A stretch of DNA of 64,000 nucleotides, taken from Lota lota. Lineage: Eukaryota; Chordata; Actinopteri; Gadiformes; Lotidae. Of this stretch, positions 40,610 to 54,061 are shown piece after piece. Position numbers and translations under genes: made by a program. The DNA is taken from assembly GCA_026745465.1 (NCBI GenBank), contig JACYXH010000473.1:3076191-3140190 (forward strand), read 5' to 3'. The stretch's first letter is position 1, and every line of letters starts with the position of its first letter. The notes beneath the pieces are model-generated. The model made no database searches, was not told the origin of the DNA, and saw nothing but the letters and a program-made list of their open reading frames with translations.

Positions 40610-43600
40610 ATGGCTACAGCTGGGGCTGAACCTCCCGGGCCGCTGGGCTCCGTCAGTAGTAAGTCAACAAACCGGTATTTGTTGATCTGTAACCACCCAA
40701 ACCTTTCTGACTTTTGGTTTGACTGTGGTACATAATTAATGAAGTATATTAAATAGAACTTCCATTATGAAATATAACTGCTGCTACCACCTTAATAACC
40801 AATGATTTGGCCTTGTGCAAAATAGTAATCGTAAATACATTTTTCCAATTCCTCCCATGCTACCCTATGAGCTACACAGTCATTTGTGGATCCTCAAAGG
40901 TATTTTATAAGTCGTTTATGCATGAGTCTGTGAAAGCTAAATAATGCTCTCTGCTCTTAACATTGATTAACAATAAAAGCCATCTTTAGGATTATGTTAA
41001 GGTTGTGCACTGCAGAACTAATCAATGAATACTGTCATCACACTATATGCATCAAGATACTTATCTAGCTACATTTCCATTCTTTCCACAGACCTAGCAG
41101 GAAACCAGAAAGTTGCCATTTCAGAGGTGAGAAAAAAAAACAATTGTTGCAATTGAGAATTGACAAAGAAGTGGCTGACACATATCCTCTATTTGTTCCT
41201 CATATTGCCATTGACGTACACTGAGGTTTTCTTTATGTCATTACTAATGATTTTCCTTTTTGTACTATACTTGCTGACAGGCTCCTGGCACCAGTTCATC
41301 ACAGGCCATGAAGAAAACCATTGGCCATCGTGGGATTGACCCCACTGGGGAGACAACATACAAAAAGGTGAGAGGCTGCTTACATTTCCTCAGGGGTCAA
41401 ACATGCATTACATTCATATGCATTTGACGTGTGTGTGCGCACGTGCGTGCTCCCCCCTAAAGTAATGGATTGTCCTTTTGATCCCTGTGGCAGACGACCT
41501 CCTCTGCTCTGAAAGGGGCTATCCAGTTGGGCATAACCCACACGGTGGGCAGCCTGAGCCATAAACCAGAGAGGGATGTCCTAATGCAGGACTTCGAAGT
41601 GGTGGAAAGTATATTTTTCCCCAGGTGATTATTTAGATCCATTCATTCAATTCAAATATAGAATACATGTGTATATATACATATATGTTCTTTGTAGAAA
41701 CTAGAGCTGCTAGATGGGCAATATTGAACAATTACATTTTAAACCCAAAATTCCATGTAGACCAATTAGTAAAGCTTTATCAAGGTATTACCATAACATC
41801 ATTAAGTCTGGTACCAACATCTTGACGGTTAGAATGATGTTTTGGCCAGCATAAATCACTGCACAAAATACACTGCAAATATAATGCTTTACATGTGGTT
41901 CAATCCATCCCCTCCTCAACACCTCAGGGAGGGCAGTAACCTGACCCCTGGGCACCACTACAGTGACTTCAGGTTCAAGACATACGCTCCCATCGCCTTC
42001 CGGTACTTCAGAGAGATGTTTGGAATCCGACCTGATGATTACCTGGTAGCCTTTGTGTATTTTGTCTTTGTCTATATTGAGTAGCCACGTAGAACCAAAT
42101 AAAACATGTTTATATGTCCTAGATGGAAAGGAGTTTGTTTTGTGCTCGAGTCCTTGAGCAGATTTAAACGTTGAAAAGTTTTGATGTAATTCTTAATTCT
42201 CTATGCAAAACGATGACCTCACAATGCCACTTGTAGACATGTTTTAAAAGGGGATTTGAGGTTTGAATGAACAGTACTTGCATTGTGCAACATGTGTGAC
42301 TATATTTTAATCCGTGTGTTTTTCTTCTCAGTGTTCTCTATGTAGCGAGCCACTGATCGAGCTTTCCAACTCTGGGGCCAGTGGCTCCCTCTTCTATGTC
42401 TCCAGCGACGACGAGTTCATCATTAAGACTGTGCAGCACAAGGAGGCAGAGTTTCTGCAGAAATTACTTCCTGGTTACTTCATGGTAAAAAGTCCTTGTG
42501 GGTGGGGGATACAAACCAATGGGATAAAGTCAAGAAGTACAACGCTTATAGCCGTGTTGTTTATTTTAATTATATTTTTACTGGTTTTGTACTTTTGTGT
42601 ACTGTGCTATAGCTGCACTGTAGGGTAGTAGGCACCAAAACAGTTCTGCCATGTGGGCTTTTTATACAAATCTGATTTGATGAAAACATTTGATTCAGTC
42701 CATAGGACATTGGCCTTCGAGCCACCCACTCATTTGTCTTTTCACAGTTAAACAATTGAAATGTTTTTCTTTTTTTAATTCCGATGAAGTGGCTCCAGTC
42801 CACCCCCAGTTGAACTTCATCCCCTTGTGTGTGTGTTCCACTGCAGAACCTGAACCAGAACAAGCGCACCTTACTGCCCAAGTTCTACGGGCTCTACTGC
42901 ATCCAGGCCGGGGGCAAGAACATCCGGCTGGTGGTCATGAACAATCTGCTGCCGTGTGCCGTGCGCATGCACCTCAAGTTCGACCTCAAGGGCTCCACCT
43001 ACAAGCGGCGGGCGTCGGCCAAGGAGCGCGATAAGGCCTCCCCCACGTACAAGGACCTGGATTTCAAGCAGGACCTGACTGACGGCTTGCTCCTGGAGGC
43101 CGACAACTACAGCGCCGTCTGCAAGACTATCCAGAGAGACTGCCTGGTGAGACCCGCAGAGACTATTGTGTGGTCCTTCACATGTTGAGGACATGTGAAG
43201 TAACACAAATAGCATTGACATAATAGGGTACATAATACCAAAAAAACACAAGCACAAGATAAAATATTGACATTGACAGAAACAGCTACTTCATAAGGTT
43301 GCCATAAAACACCTCATACATACAAACAGAAAGTACAGATCGATAACTTTGCTTTATTTTATATAGATTGACTCAAAATAGACAAAGAATGGTTGCCAGA
43401 CTTTATAGCATTTAGGAACAGATCCCTGAATGGAGTATTTCAGCTTTCAGGTTTTAAATGAGCCATCACCTCCCTGAATTGTTGTATGTGCGATGGGGGT
43501 GCGACAGATTTCCATGCTTTAGTAGGATGAAGTATTTAGCTCATAGTGATAGGAAAAACTATAGCGTCAGACCGGAGATCCACAGAGTTGACAATCTGAG

Positions 43601-45338
43601 GGTGACCACCACAGAAGACAAAACGATAAAGACAGTAGCAAAACATTTCATACTTTTAGATGAGCCTTTTGAATGTAGTGTGACACACTGATCCTCTTTC
43701 TCCTCAGCTGTTGCAGAGCTTCAAGATCATGGACTACAGCCTCCTGGTGGGGGTGCACAACGTGGAGCAAGCTTGCCGCGAGCGGGGCAGCCAGGTGGCC
43801 GAGGCCAACGACCAGCGGCGGCCCCCGGGCCAGAAGCCCCTGTACAACACCGCCATTGAGTCCATTCAAGGGGATGCCGGGGGCTTGTCGTCTCTGGATA
43901 CCGAGGACCAGTAAGGGATTTCTGTTGGTTTTGTTTCAAGATGGATGATGATGTTATCTAGGGCTGCACCCTGACAGTTTACTATTGGAATCGTCATTCA
44001 GAGAGCCCTGTTTGAATATTTTGGTCGAACACTCAAGGTAATTTTTTTAATATGCATTATTATATCCGCATTAAATGATACAATGGCTTAAGATACAGGA
44101 TTAGCATTCCATATTAATGGGAAAGATACAAATAATTATTACAAAAGAGCTAATGCTTCACTAGGAGACGTATTTCCTGTTGGATTCAATGAGAGACTTA
44201 ATCATACATTTAAAACGTGTCACGTCAACTTGACAGGCAAGTGCTGCAATGGTGGAGAAAAGTATCTTGACCATTATTGTAAAAAGATCTGGAGCAGCTG
44301 TGTATGTTAACGTAACTCAGTCTTGTTTTGTATGCAATTGATTTAAGTGATTGTATGCAAAACAAGGATGTAAATCAACATCAATAAATCAAGAACTTCA
44401 CTTGATTGTTCCATGGCGATCTTAAGCAGGGAACTATATGTGACCGTCCGCGATAGTTGTTAAGATATTCACTGAAAACTGAAAAGCTGAAGCAATGCCC
44501 AGCCCATAATTATTATTTTAATTCATATTGGTTCTCTAATGTTATGGTTGAATTCAACCTATAAATCGACCATGCCTGTCACTTACTTACACTGGCTTCC
44601 GTAACCCAATGTCCGTAATGGTGTGTAAAAACAATCAATTTTTCTTGCCACGAATCGTGAACAATTGATTGAACTTGCGAATCGGAGTTGACTTGGAAAT
44701 TCGGGTACAGCCCTAGTGTTATCCAGAGTGGATAAGAACAAGGGAATGCCAGTTCAATGGATTTAAAAGTCGCTAGGGACAGATGCACAAGTAGAAAGAA
44801 CATATACATACATAATACATAACATATCCGTATATATTCTATAATCATCACTTCCTTATTCTTGCAGAATGGGAGGGATCCCAGCATGGAACTCCAAGGG
44901 AGAGAGGCTGCTCATATACATTGGTATCATTGACATTTTGCAGTCCTATAGGTAAACAAAACATATATGTATTTTTATTACTTTCATACTTATTCTGCAT
45001 ACAAACTATTTTGTTTCGTTTCTAGTTTTTTCGTGAATGTATAAATAGCATACTATTTTTCGCTAGTAAAAGTTTGAAAAAAGAAAACCCTGTGTGTTAT
45101 GTATTTTAGACTGGCCAAGAAGATAGAACACTCTTGGAAAGCTCTGGTCCATGATGGGGTAAGACGCCTCACTACATGCTAGCCGCCACCATGTGCTAAA
45201 TCAGCAACAACAACATGTAAACTACAAGTAAACCTTGTGTCTGTTGACCTCCAGGACACGGTGTCCGTCCACCGGCCAGGCTTCTACGCAGAGCGCTTTC
45301 AGAAGTTCATGTGCAACATCGTGTTCAGGAGGAACTCA

Positions 45339-45369
<31 letters not shown>

Positions 45370-45902
45370 TATGTCTAGCCATAAGTTTGAGTGTGTGTGC
45401 ATATGTGAATGTGTGAACGTGCGTGCGTGCCTGTCTGTTTGGATTTGTGAGTGTTTTGGCTGGGTGGGAGCCTTTTCAATCCGGTGCATGTGGTTTCCAT
45501 GACATATACATGTATCGGTCTTCCCCTGACTGTTTAACCTCAAAGCTAATAGGTCTTTTGTCATATCCTGTTTGAGCTCATTTGAAAAATCCATGCACAC
45601 CTTTCAACCAAACTCAATGAGTGAGTCACTGTACCTTATGTGTCTACTTTGTAATCACTCATATTAATGTATTTAATTATGTATTAATTTGCAACAACCC
45701 CATTGTACAAAGAAGGAGGTGATACAAGCAACGGAATGTAAAATATAAAATATCAACAAATATAAAAAATATTGTACTCATTCCCCCAAAGTAGAGTTTA
45801 TTTATATACTTCTGATTTCAATACTGTTTTATTAGTCCAATAATTTAGTTACGATTTTTTGTTAATTTTTGATTGATGCCTTTATTCATTTGTTTATTAT
45901 TA

Positions 45903-45975
<73 letters not shown>

Positions 45976-47577
45976 TCCTACATTTACTTTTTCAATAATT
46001 CTTCACTCCTATTTACACTGTGCACTTCCTTGTAAATAATGATTGTTTAGTTTTGTTGACGATGTTTTTATTTCTGTTTACTTTCAGTGTACTGTATTGC
46101 ACTGTTTATCCCTTGTTTTCACTGTTGAGGAAGCCTGCAACTCAAGCACTCCACTGCATTAGTGGACAACAATTAATAAATGTGCTTGTGGGCACTTGTG
46201 AATATCGGTCTCATATATCCTCATGCAAATACAATCGTACAACTACCTATCTGTATTTTTGAAACAGCAAAGGCCTCTCCGTATAAGAAAAACCGCGCGG
46301 GCGTCCTGCGGAAGGGAATGGCCGCGGTGTCGGAACCACCGTCTCCTGTGCAGGCGGCTAGCTCATTAGCTCCCATCCAGGCGGCTAGCTCGTCAGCTCC
46401 CATCCAGGCGGCTAGCTCATCAGCTCTCGCCCAGGTCGTTAGCTTGCCAGCTCCCAGCCAGGCCGCTAGCAGTAGCAGCAGCCACAGAGAGCGCCACCAG
46501 CTGGCCGCTGTCCAACATTCCACCAGCATTGAGGGGGAACCGGAGGCCGAAGCAGAGGGCGGTGAGTGCTGGAAACCGGTTGCGACGATTAGTTGCTTTA
46601 TCGATTGATCAAATGACAAAACGTTCATCAAGTGTAATTTTGAAAAGCGTTGAAGGCGTTTATCACAAACATGTAACAAACATTTGCTGGTAAGTTAAGG
46701 CACTTTAAACTCTTGCAACTTGTGATGGCATTTGCTATTATTTATTACATTTAATAAACTACATTTTATAGACGTAATGATTTAATCGAAAAAAATAATC
46801 ATTAGACAATGAAAAGAATAGTTATTTGCAGCCTTAGCTGGACCACTGGAGCGTTTCAAAGAGGGAGGGAGTTGGGGGGGGGGGGGGGGGGGGGGGGGAG
46901 TATTTTACAGAGTTCTTGGAACGCATGCTTCATAATCACAGGGGAGGGAACCTGTTTTGTTTTACTGAAGCATACTCCATTCCTTGCATTCTGTTCAGTG
47001 GTGCGTTCGGGTCGGCCTGACCTGCTCCCAAAGAGCTCCGTGCCAGGCGATGATGATACCAGGGAGGTTGCTGGAGCCGTCGTCCCCGGCCCGTCTCCAG
47101 GGACGCCCTCCCACCAGACCCTTCCTCTCCCGGTGGAAGGCGTGCGCATGTCGTCAGGGTCGTTATCGTCGTCATCGTGGGCCAGTGCAACCAATGAGCC
47201 TAGCACCCCCAAGAGGTGAATAGCAGCATCACAGGAAGGGTTTAAATGAAGCATGACTGATTACCTTTTTCAACCTTGATAGCATATTATTTCATGTATT
47301 TCACCTACTGTAGACAATGACAAACTTACTGTGATATGATAAACTACTTAACTGTGATATTATGTTCCTTTGATTTCAGGTTTGAGATGACAACTCTGGA
47401 AGAGTGCAACAATGCAGAGGTTGTTATTTCACTCGGCGACAAACAGCCCAGTACAACTCGTTGCTACGTAAGTCAGAGTAGCATCCCATGCATCATGGAC
47501 AACACCCATATGGGTGGGACCGGTGCCACAATACTATTTCATCTACATGTGGTTTTTCTTTCCGCCCTCAGGTGTAA
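40610..47577 (+). CDS. pip5k1a: Phosphatidylinositol 4-phosphate 5-kinase type 1 alpha
   Basis: Fifteen coding exons: 40610-40658, 41092-41126, 41281-41367, 41494-41624, 41928-42045, 42332-42484, 42847-43146, 43708-43910, 44868-44951, 45110-45158, 45255-45339, 46268-46561, 46999-47215, 47380-47467, 47572-47577. They total 1899 nt, 632 aa. The kinase makes PI(4,5)P2 from PI4P at the plasma membrane. Motifs, in order: [20 protein letters not shown], the glycine-rich [20 protein letters not shown], the PGYFMNLNQN region, [12 protein letters not shown], the catalytic-loop [13 protein letters not shown], the metal-binding [12 protein letters not shown], and the activation-loop/substrate part [12 protein letters not shown]. 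The core is close to the human alpha isoform. The N-terminus is short ([13 protein letters not shown]). The C-tail is longer and Ser/Pro/Ala-rich and includes a tandem 9-residue repeat (46351-46482). The last two codons (YV-stop) depend on a splice at 47467; without it a different tail of about 45 residues would be read. Confidence 0.93.
45343..45370. repeat. CA microsatellite just after a donor site
   Basis: About 13 CA units beginning 4 nt after the exon end at 45339 of pip5k1a. Confidence 0.9.
45907..45973. repeat. CA microsatellite in pip5k1a intron
   Basis: About 33 CA units. Confidence 0.95.
46351..46482 (+). repeat. pip5k1a: Coding 27-bp tandem repeat in pip5k1a
   Basis: About 4.6 copies of a 27-bp unit (caggcggctagctca + tcagctcccatc) encode [27 protein letters not shown], a degenerate unit and a partial one. 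The length is a multiple of three, so copy changes keep the frame. Confidence 0.85.
46874..46898 (+). repeat. 25-nt poly-G run in pip5k1a intron
   Basis: Twenty-five consecutive G about 100 nt upstream of the 3' splice site at 46998. Confidence 0.9.
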
Positions 47578-49256
47578 ACAAGATCAAAGGAACCAGTGTT
47601 AGCAACTCAAACAAGATCTAGAGAACGTTGGTTTGTATGGCTGAAGTCTTTGGGAGAAACAGATACATCCTACGTCTGGAAGATGTAGTCCGCTATTGCA
47701 GGCTCCTCACTGTGTTTCGGGGATTAATCTGACCTCTTTTGTAAGAATTTTCATTCCAAGCCTTTTGATAATTTGCTGTATTATACGAATATGTGGGTGC
47801 CTTAGGTTTAGGTTCAATTGAACGAATGCCGTTCAACTAAAGACAAACGTGTGTCACTGATTACATCCGGGGCAAAAAGACAATGTCAGAGTGGAGTATT
47901 TGTCATTTGAGAACATGCCTTCCACCATGGTTGTTACTGTTCGCTCAGGTTACTGTACACGTTCCCTTTTTGTGCTTCTGTAAAATGATCTATGCAACCC
48001 CTGCACATTCACACTTTTTGTGTGTGTGTTTGTGCGCCCGTGTTAATTTGTGTGTTAATAAGCGTCACATCATATTTTGTCTCAAGAAGCTCAACAGGTA
48101 TTCAAACTTGAACGCTAAAGGGTTATGAATCACATGCTAGCCTGTTGTAAACAACACATGTTTTTGTGTAAATACAATGTCATGCTGTTGAATTGTATCT
48201 GACTACTGACCGGCGCAGTAGGCTGGTCTCCCTCGGCTTACTGTGAATGGAGATGGTGCTGGGCAGTATGAATGTATGTATCGTTGTTATGTTTTTAAGG
48301 GGACGTTCTTACCGTGGGACCATTTTCTAGACTCCCCCAGAAATGTCCATGCAAATGTTCTACCTTGAAATAGACTGTAGCACACACATTCCTTCTGCAT
48401 TTGAAATAGTTGTGTAGGGAGATTGCTATTGTTATTGGTGATTATATGCTGTAAGGTGTTAAGTGGGATTTAAAGGTTACTCACTGACCAAAGAAACAAT
48501 TCTGAAATGTTAACTTTACAGGTTTTTACCTTCTCTTTAAACTCACCTACACATTGTTTTAACCAAGGACTTGTTGAAATTACAAGTAAAATCAAGTGAC
48601 CCACTGTATTCAAGAATACACCATTTAACCGTGATATGATATTCTTACATACTTGCGTGCCAAACCTGTAAGCATAGCCTAAAGTTTTAGAACAAAAAGG
48701 TACAACTATCTTTGGCAGCAATGTATTTTTATTTGTATTGAGCTCCTAAAATCCACTCCAGAAATGTGTAAGTACATAAAACCCGTGGCTTGTGCAACAA
48801 ATGTGAATAGTTGTATTTATGAATCAACTGGTATTTATTATGTCTTGCCTCAGTACTACTGACTAATCAGTACTGAGTAACTAGGAGTGGGTCTTTGCAT
48901 TTCCTCTAGGAAGATACTTCTGTTACCAATACCTGTACCTGTTAATACTTTTGTCTTTTTTAAAATCTTAACCATTTAAAATTAGCCTATATATCTACAT
49001 TCAATTATTTACCAGCGGGTCTGCCATTCATGAGGAATCACCACACTGCCTTTCATATAGCTTTTAGGCAGTTTTACACACTAATAAAACTGGAGTTCAT
49101 TAAAAAAAATACTGCTAGTGCTTTTGTTCTTTAATTTGTCATAAAATGATTATCAATTGCATTGAATGATTTGAAGTGCACATGTTTAATTTGCTTACGA
49201 ATTATATATGAACTAGAAATGCATTCAATGCAAAATAAAAGATACACTGTCTACTA
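47578..49256 (+). other. pip5k1a: pip5k1a 3' UTR with two poly(A) signals
   Basis: There is no other gene in this stretch. AATAAA occurs at 49083-49088 and 49234-49239. Either would give a 3' UTR of about 1.5-1.7 kb, which is ordinary for this gene. Confidence 0.5.
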
Positions 49257-50413
49257 AACATGTTCTGAATTAACAGTCCACTTTGGCACAGGAGTTTCTC
49301 AAACAGCAAAACTCCAACCCTAGGTGGCGTCTCGCAAACCCTTTGCATACAACAAAGTTACATCAGCTATGATTACGACCAGTGTCCTTTTACCATGCTG
49401 TTATTCACTGTCCGTTGATCCTCCTCTGAGTCTTTAATTGCATGTGTATTGGTTGACGATATAGTTATAACGATGATGGGTGCTAGCATATGTTGAATGT
49501 TGAACTCTTTATTTAATCCATTTTCAGAAGGTAGGTCAACTCAAATTTAAAGTTTGCTCATCTTGCTTAAAACAAACCCCCAGACTGTAAATGTGTCTTG
49601 GTAGGTCAAAAATGTTTTGATTGCAAATAGTGGAATGCAAGCAGGGGCCATGTCTATAGCTATGGGCTATGTCCATAGAGCGAAGGATTGGGACTGTAGG
49701 GGTCTACACCTATATTGCTGGGGCTGGTTTTGAACTTGGTATTTACATGCGGTTGATTGGAGCCCTGTGATTTTCTTTTCTTGTTGGCTCATCCAAAAGC
49801 GTAAAACGATTAATGCAACATTTACCAGACAAACGGTGACTTAGTTTACCCCCAGACCCCAAATATCTTTAGGTCCAGCCTAAATTACTATACTTTCTAA
49901 AATTCTAAAATGACTTAGGTAGCCGTGTTAACTATAGATTAAATACTTCAGTAAAGGTTTGATTTGGAAAATCTTCAAAATCACTTTATTAGGGCTACAA
50001 TTTATTTCGGAGATAATTTTAATCTGGCAACTATTACCGTAAATGTGTCAAAGCGCATCACATTTTCACCAGGTTCGATGGAGGTGGAGCAGATTGAGGT
50101 GCAGACATTGTTTGAAACGGGATGGGGGGAAATTGTCCAAACGCTCCCCCACCACCATCTGAAATGCGAGTAAGCCTACTGGCTGTTCGATCCATGTAAG
50201 GCACAAGGCAAATTGGTAGATTCGATTAGTTTTAACTTGTGGAAGGAAGAGCATACGGTGAAGAAATAAGGTCCTTCTCGCACTCAATTTGAATATGCTT
50301 CTTTTTGCAATTTAACGGTGAACGAAACAGGTTTGTGAAATAAAACAGGAATAATTTGTTAAGTGTGTATGTAGGCTATATCCTTTTGTATTTTTGCTAT
50401 ACGTCGTGTTGAA
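49257..50413. promoter_or_regulatory. Intergenic region upstream of crabp2
   Basis: No gene was recognised. Two AGGTCA half-sites occur, at about 49532 and 49603, but no clean DR1, DR2 or DR5 retinoic-acid response element could be drawn. No TATA box is obvious close to the ATG at 50414. Confidence 0.3.
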
Positions 50414-52821
50414 ATGGAGAGGGAATTTCCAGATTTTTCTGGCAAGTGGAAAATGAAAACTTCAGAATATTTTGAAGAACTGTTGAAAGCACTTGGTAAG
50501 TTCATGTTTATAACGTTTCGTTTATCAATTCTCCGTGTTGATGGTAATGGCTGTAGTTATTTTTTTTATGTGTAGGCCTACATCAGAAAGATGTGAGTTT
50601 TAGGTTTAGGAAAACAAAGACAGAACAAAACAACATCACCTGAAGCATGCACTGATCTGAATTCCAGTAGATGTGAAAGTCTGAATTATGGAACAAAGAT
50701 GAAGATCTAGCTCTCGTGAGTCCTGTCAAATCACCTCTTGGTCTGACTTTCTGGCGTTGGTATGGTGAAAAAACAACCAAGAGAGATTTGTTAAATTTAT
50801 TCTATAGTCAAAGTTGCGATTACTCACAGGATTCCTCAACATTTACTTCACAACCTATGATTAGACATTAGGCTACAGCATGTCTGGTTGCTGTACCTGA
50901 AGCACAGATAGAGACGTGGATAGACAGCATTGAGTGAATAGGGGAAGAAGAATAGGACCAGTCAGTTCAATGGCATCCATTGAAAATTATAAAAATAAAA
51001 TAAAAATAATGCCTGTGGGAAAAAGGCAAAATGTCCCCTTATTGAAGTAAGACATGTTGTCCCTCATGCAACTGTAATGGGATGCTGTCTGAACGGAGCC
51101 CCATCGTACATTCAGCACTAGGACTGACCTTCAATCATCGGCCTCCACCTTTCTCTGCGCTTTCCGCGGTTTGAGTAATCTAGGTCTCTATTCTCCGAGC
51201 AACAAGGGGCTGGTCAGAGTACTTTACTTTTGCAATTTTAGACTATACTTACTGGAAAATAGGTTGAATATGAACCACGTTCGTGAAAAAGGGATAATCT
51301 TTACTATTTATTCGGAGTTGCAGAAAATAATAAAACCCAAAGAAACATCTACGTATAAAAATGATGTATATTTTGAACTTTGTATATTTTTCATCATAAA
51401 GTATATTACGTTTATTTATATTCAAGTCTGATGATTGATGAATGTTCTTTGTGATGAAGATCCCCTCCGGTTACTACTGATAGTGTCTTACCCATGGTGC
51501 ACCTCTGCTCAGGTGTGAATGTCTTTGTGAGGAAGATCGCGGTGGCCGCAGCGTCCAGCCCCTCGGTGGAGATCAGCCAGGAGGGGGAGAGCCTCCACAT
51601 CCAGACCTCCACCAGCGTGCGCACCACCCAGGTCTCCTTTACTGTTGGACAGTCCTTCAACGAGACCACATTGGACGGACGTCCCTGCACGGTACCCAAC
51701 AACAGAACATTTTGGAGTGTCTTCAATGAGTAATAAGGATTTTGTATGCATGGAACTTGTATAGAGAAGCATATTCAGCTAAGCATTCTGTAGTTCATTA
51801 ACGTTCCCAGAGGGGACTAGGTAAACCTAGTGAGAATCATGAAGAAAATTGCTAGGGGAAAGTCTGTTGGAGTCCAAAAAGTGAGACAGGGTTACAATAA
51901 ACAGTGGTTAGGGGCCTTAATGTTGAGATGGAACCGTCTCTAGGCTTGTTATGATATGATCACATGTCTGGTGTGTGTGTTGCTTATGTGTTTGTAGTTA
52001 TAAATATAACATATGTGATTATTGATAGGTGATGATAATGCAGAACGTGTAGAACACGGTCATGTATGATCTAGTGATTCCTCCACAGATATATATCTGT
52101 ATGTATGAATAAGTCATGACCTTCTGCTGTTCTATTTAGTTTTATCATATAATGTACTGCATGCTTTTGTCTGTAGTTAGCTGTTTGGACGGACTATAGC
52201 TATGGTTAGGCGAGGAGGCCAAAAGACACATATGGAAGTCATTTCAGTGCAACTTGAGAGTGGTTCTCTTGGTGATGCTACAGGGTTCTGGACTTCATTT
52301 CTTGTGCGGCTGCTTCAGGGGCTAAAAGGACATGCCTATCTGATCGTCTGTTAAACATAAGCGTAGGCTACCACATAACGCTCAGCATGTTGTCTTTATA
52401 TATACATCATATGTGGGGCTGGCAATTCATACATGGAATTGTCCAGCCATCACACCCTGGTGCACAACTAAAGCCACCTTTCGTCCATTGCGGTCTGTGT
52501 GTATGTTTTAACCACCATTCGTGTCGTCTGCATCTCTGCAGAGTTTTCCCAAGTGGGAGTCGGACAACAAGATCAGCTGTGAGCAGACCTTACAGAAAGG
52601 GGAGGGGCCCAAGACAGCCTGGACTCGTGAACTGACCGGCCACGGGGAGCTCATACTGGTAAAGCATTCGTTCCAGTCGTCCCAGTACTAAGAAGTCAGG
52701 ACATGTGCTGTATGTTCCATAACACAAAAGGCTTCATCTGTTGCTCTTCCTGTCTTCTTTTTATTTGCAGACAATGCGGGCAGGGGATGTGGTATGCACC
52801 AGGGTCTATGAAAGGGCATAA
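50414..52821 (+). CDS. crabp2: Cellular retinoic acid-binding protein 2
   Basis: Four exons, 50414-50495, 51513-51691, 52542-52658 and 52771-52821, give 142 aa. This is the classic four-exon layout of intracellular lipid-binding proteins. The beta-barrel start [19 protein letters not shown] is followed by [64 protein letters not shown] and [18 protein letters not shown]. The carboxylate-binding Arg of TRELT and the R-x-Y of CTRVYERA are present, as needed for retinoic acid. It carries retinoic acid in the cytosol and delivers it to nuclear receptors. The MERE N-terminal extension is typical of fish crabp2. Teleosts often have a and b copies; which one this is cannot be decided here. Confidence 0.93.
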
Positions 52822-53130
52822 GGAACTCTTTTATGACTCCACAGTACGTCCATTTTGGGGGCTTGATGCATGATTTCTTCTTTCTTTTTTTCTTTCGTCA
52901 TTCTGCCAGCTAATTGGACTGTGGTAAACTGTGCAGCGCACTTTCAAGCCAGGCATCAGATTACACCAAGCCGTTTTGGTATGTGTAGTTTCTTCTTCTA
53001 CTGTTGATTTGGTTGCTACATTGCCGAAGAGGAATGTGCTCTCGTACCACAAAATGAAAATGTATTACATTCCTTGTTAAAAAAAAAAGACCCTTTCTAG
53101 AGAGTCGCTAGACCTCTCTTTCGAATTGTG

Positions 53131-53136
53131 AATAAA
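53131..53136 (+). terminator. crabp2: Poly(A) signal, crabp2
   Basis: AATAAA about 310 bp past the stop codon, followed by TGTCTCTT-rich sequence. Confidence 0.6.
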
Positions 53137-53811
53137 GGTATGACCGTTGGGAAGTTTGTCTCTTCTCCAAAGGTTTTATAAAGTTTATGCAGCCTCCTTC
53201 TTCTTAACCATATCCAAGGTATATCCCCTTTCATATAAAAATGTATCAACAATAATATTTATCAATATTTTTTTCTCATGGAAAACCCAAAAACATGTAA
53301 AAAAAGAAAGACAGAAAAATACAATACATTCCCAAAGCCATTTTAACATTCATTCAAACTAAGGTACTTTCTGATGGACGGATGGAAAACCAAAGGGGAA
53401 AAACTAGAGTGAGGAAAGACGATCAACTCCCAGGGGAAAATTATTTCATACAGTAAGGGGAGGAGTGACAATCTGGCTGCTATCTGTCCCAGCTGTACCT
53501 ACTTAGAGAATGAGCAAAGCAAGTAAAAAATGCCCACCCCTTTTTTCCCCCTGGCTTTGCACCCAGTTACTAATATGTCAGGGAGCTACCTCACCGGCCG
53601 GGCAGGAAATCTTCTGCTCTTTCTCTCCCCCACTCTCTCCCTCGTTCTTTCTCTCAATCCTTTTCTCTCCAGCTCTTGCTCTCTCTCACCCCCCCCCCCA
53701 GGTTTACACAGTCTGTTCTGAGCCAGCACCCCTGGTTCTTTCCAGACCCTGTGTTCTCTCAGGAAGCTCACTAGTGAATACATGGGAGATTGATACGTAT
53801 GTGATTGTGTG

Positions 53812-53853
<42 letters not shown>

Positions 53854-54008
53854 TGATTGTGTGTGCACTGCTCAGGGAGACAGGGGTGAACAGCAAGCAA
53901 AGTGTGTGTTAACTGAACACACATTTGTGGGTTGAACGTTGTCTTCTGTTATGTGCATTGTTTTATTTCTCAGTGGCTAATGGTGTAGTCTCAGGTCATG
54001 TTGAACTC

Positions 54009-54061
<53 letters not shown>

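Noticed and set aside
46221..46679. Minus-strand frame of about 152 codons
   Set aside because: It is antisense to the repeat-containing pip5k1a exon.
49530..49610. AGGTCA half-sites considered as a retinoic acid response element for crabp2
   Set aside because: The two half-sites are about 70 bp apart and no direct repeat with a 1, 2 or 5 bp gap is present.
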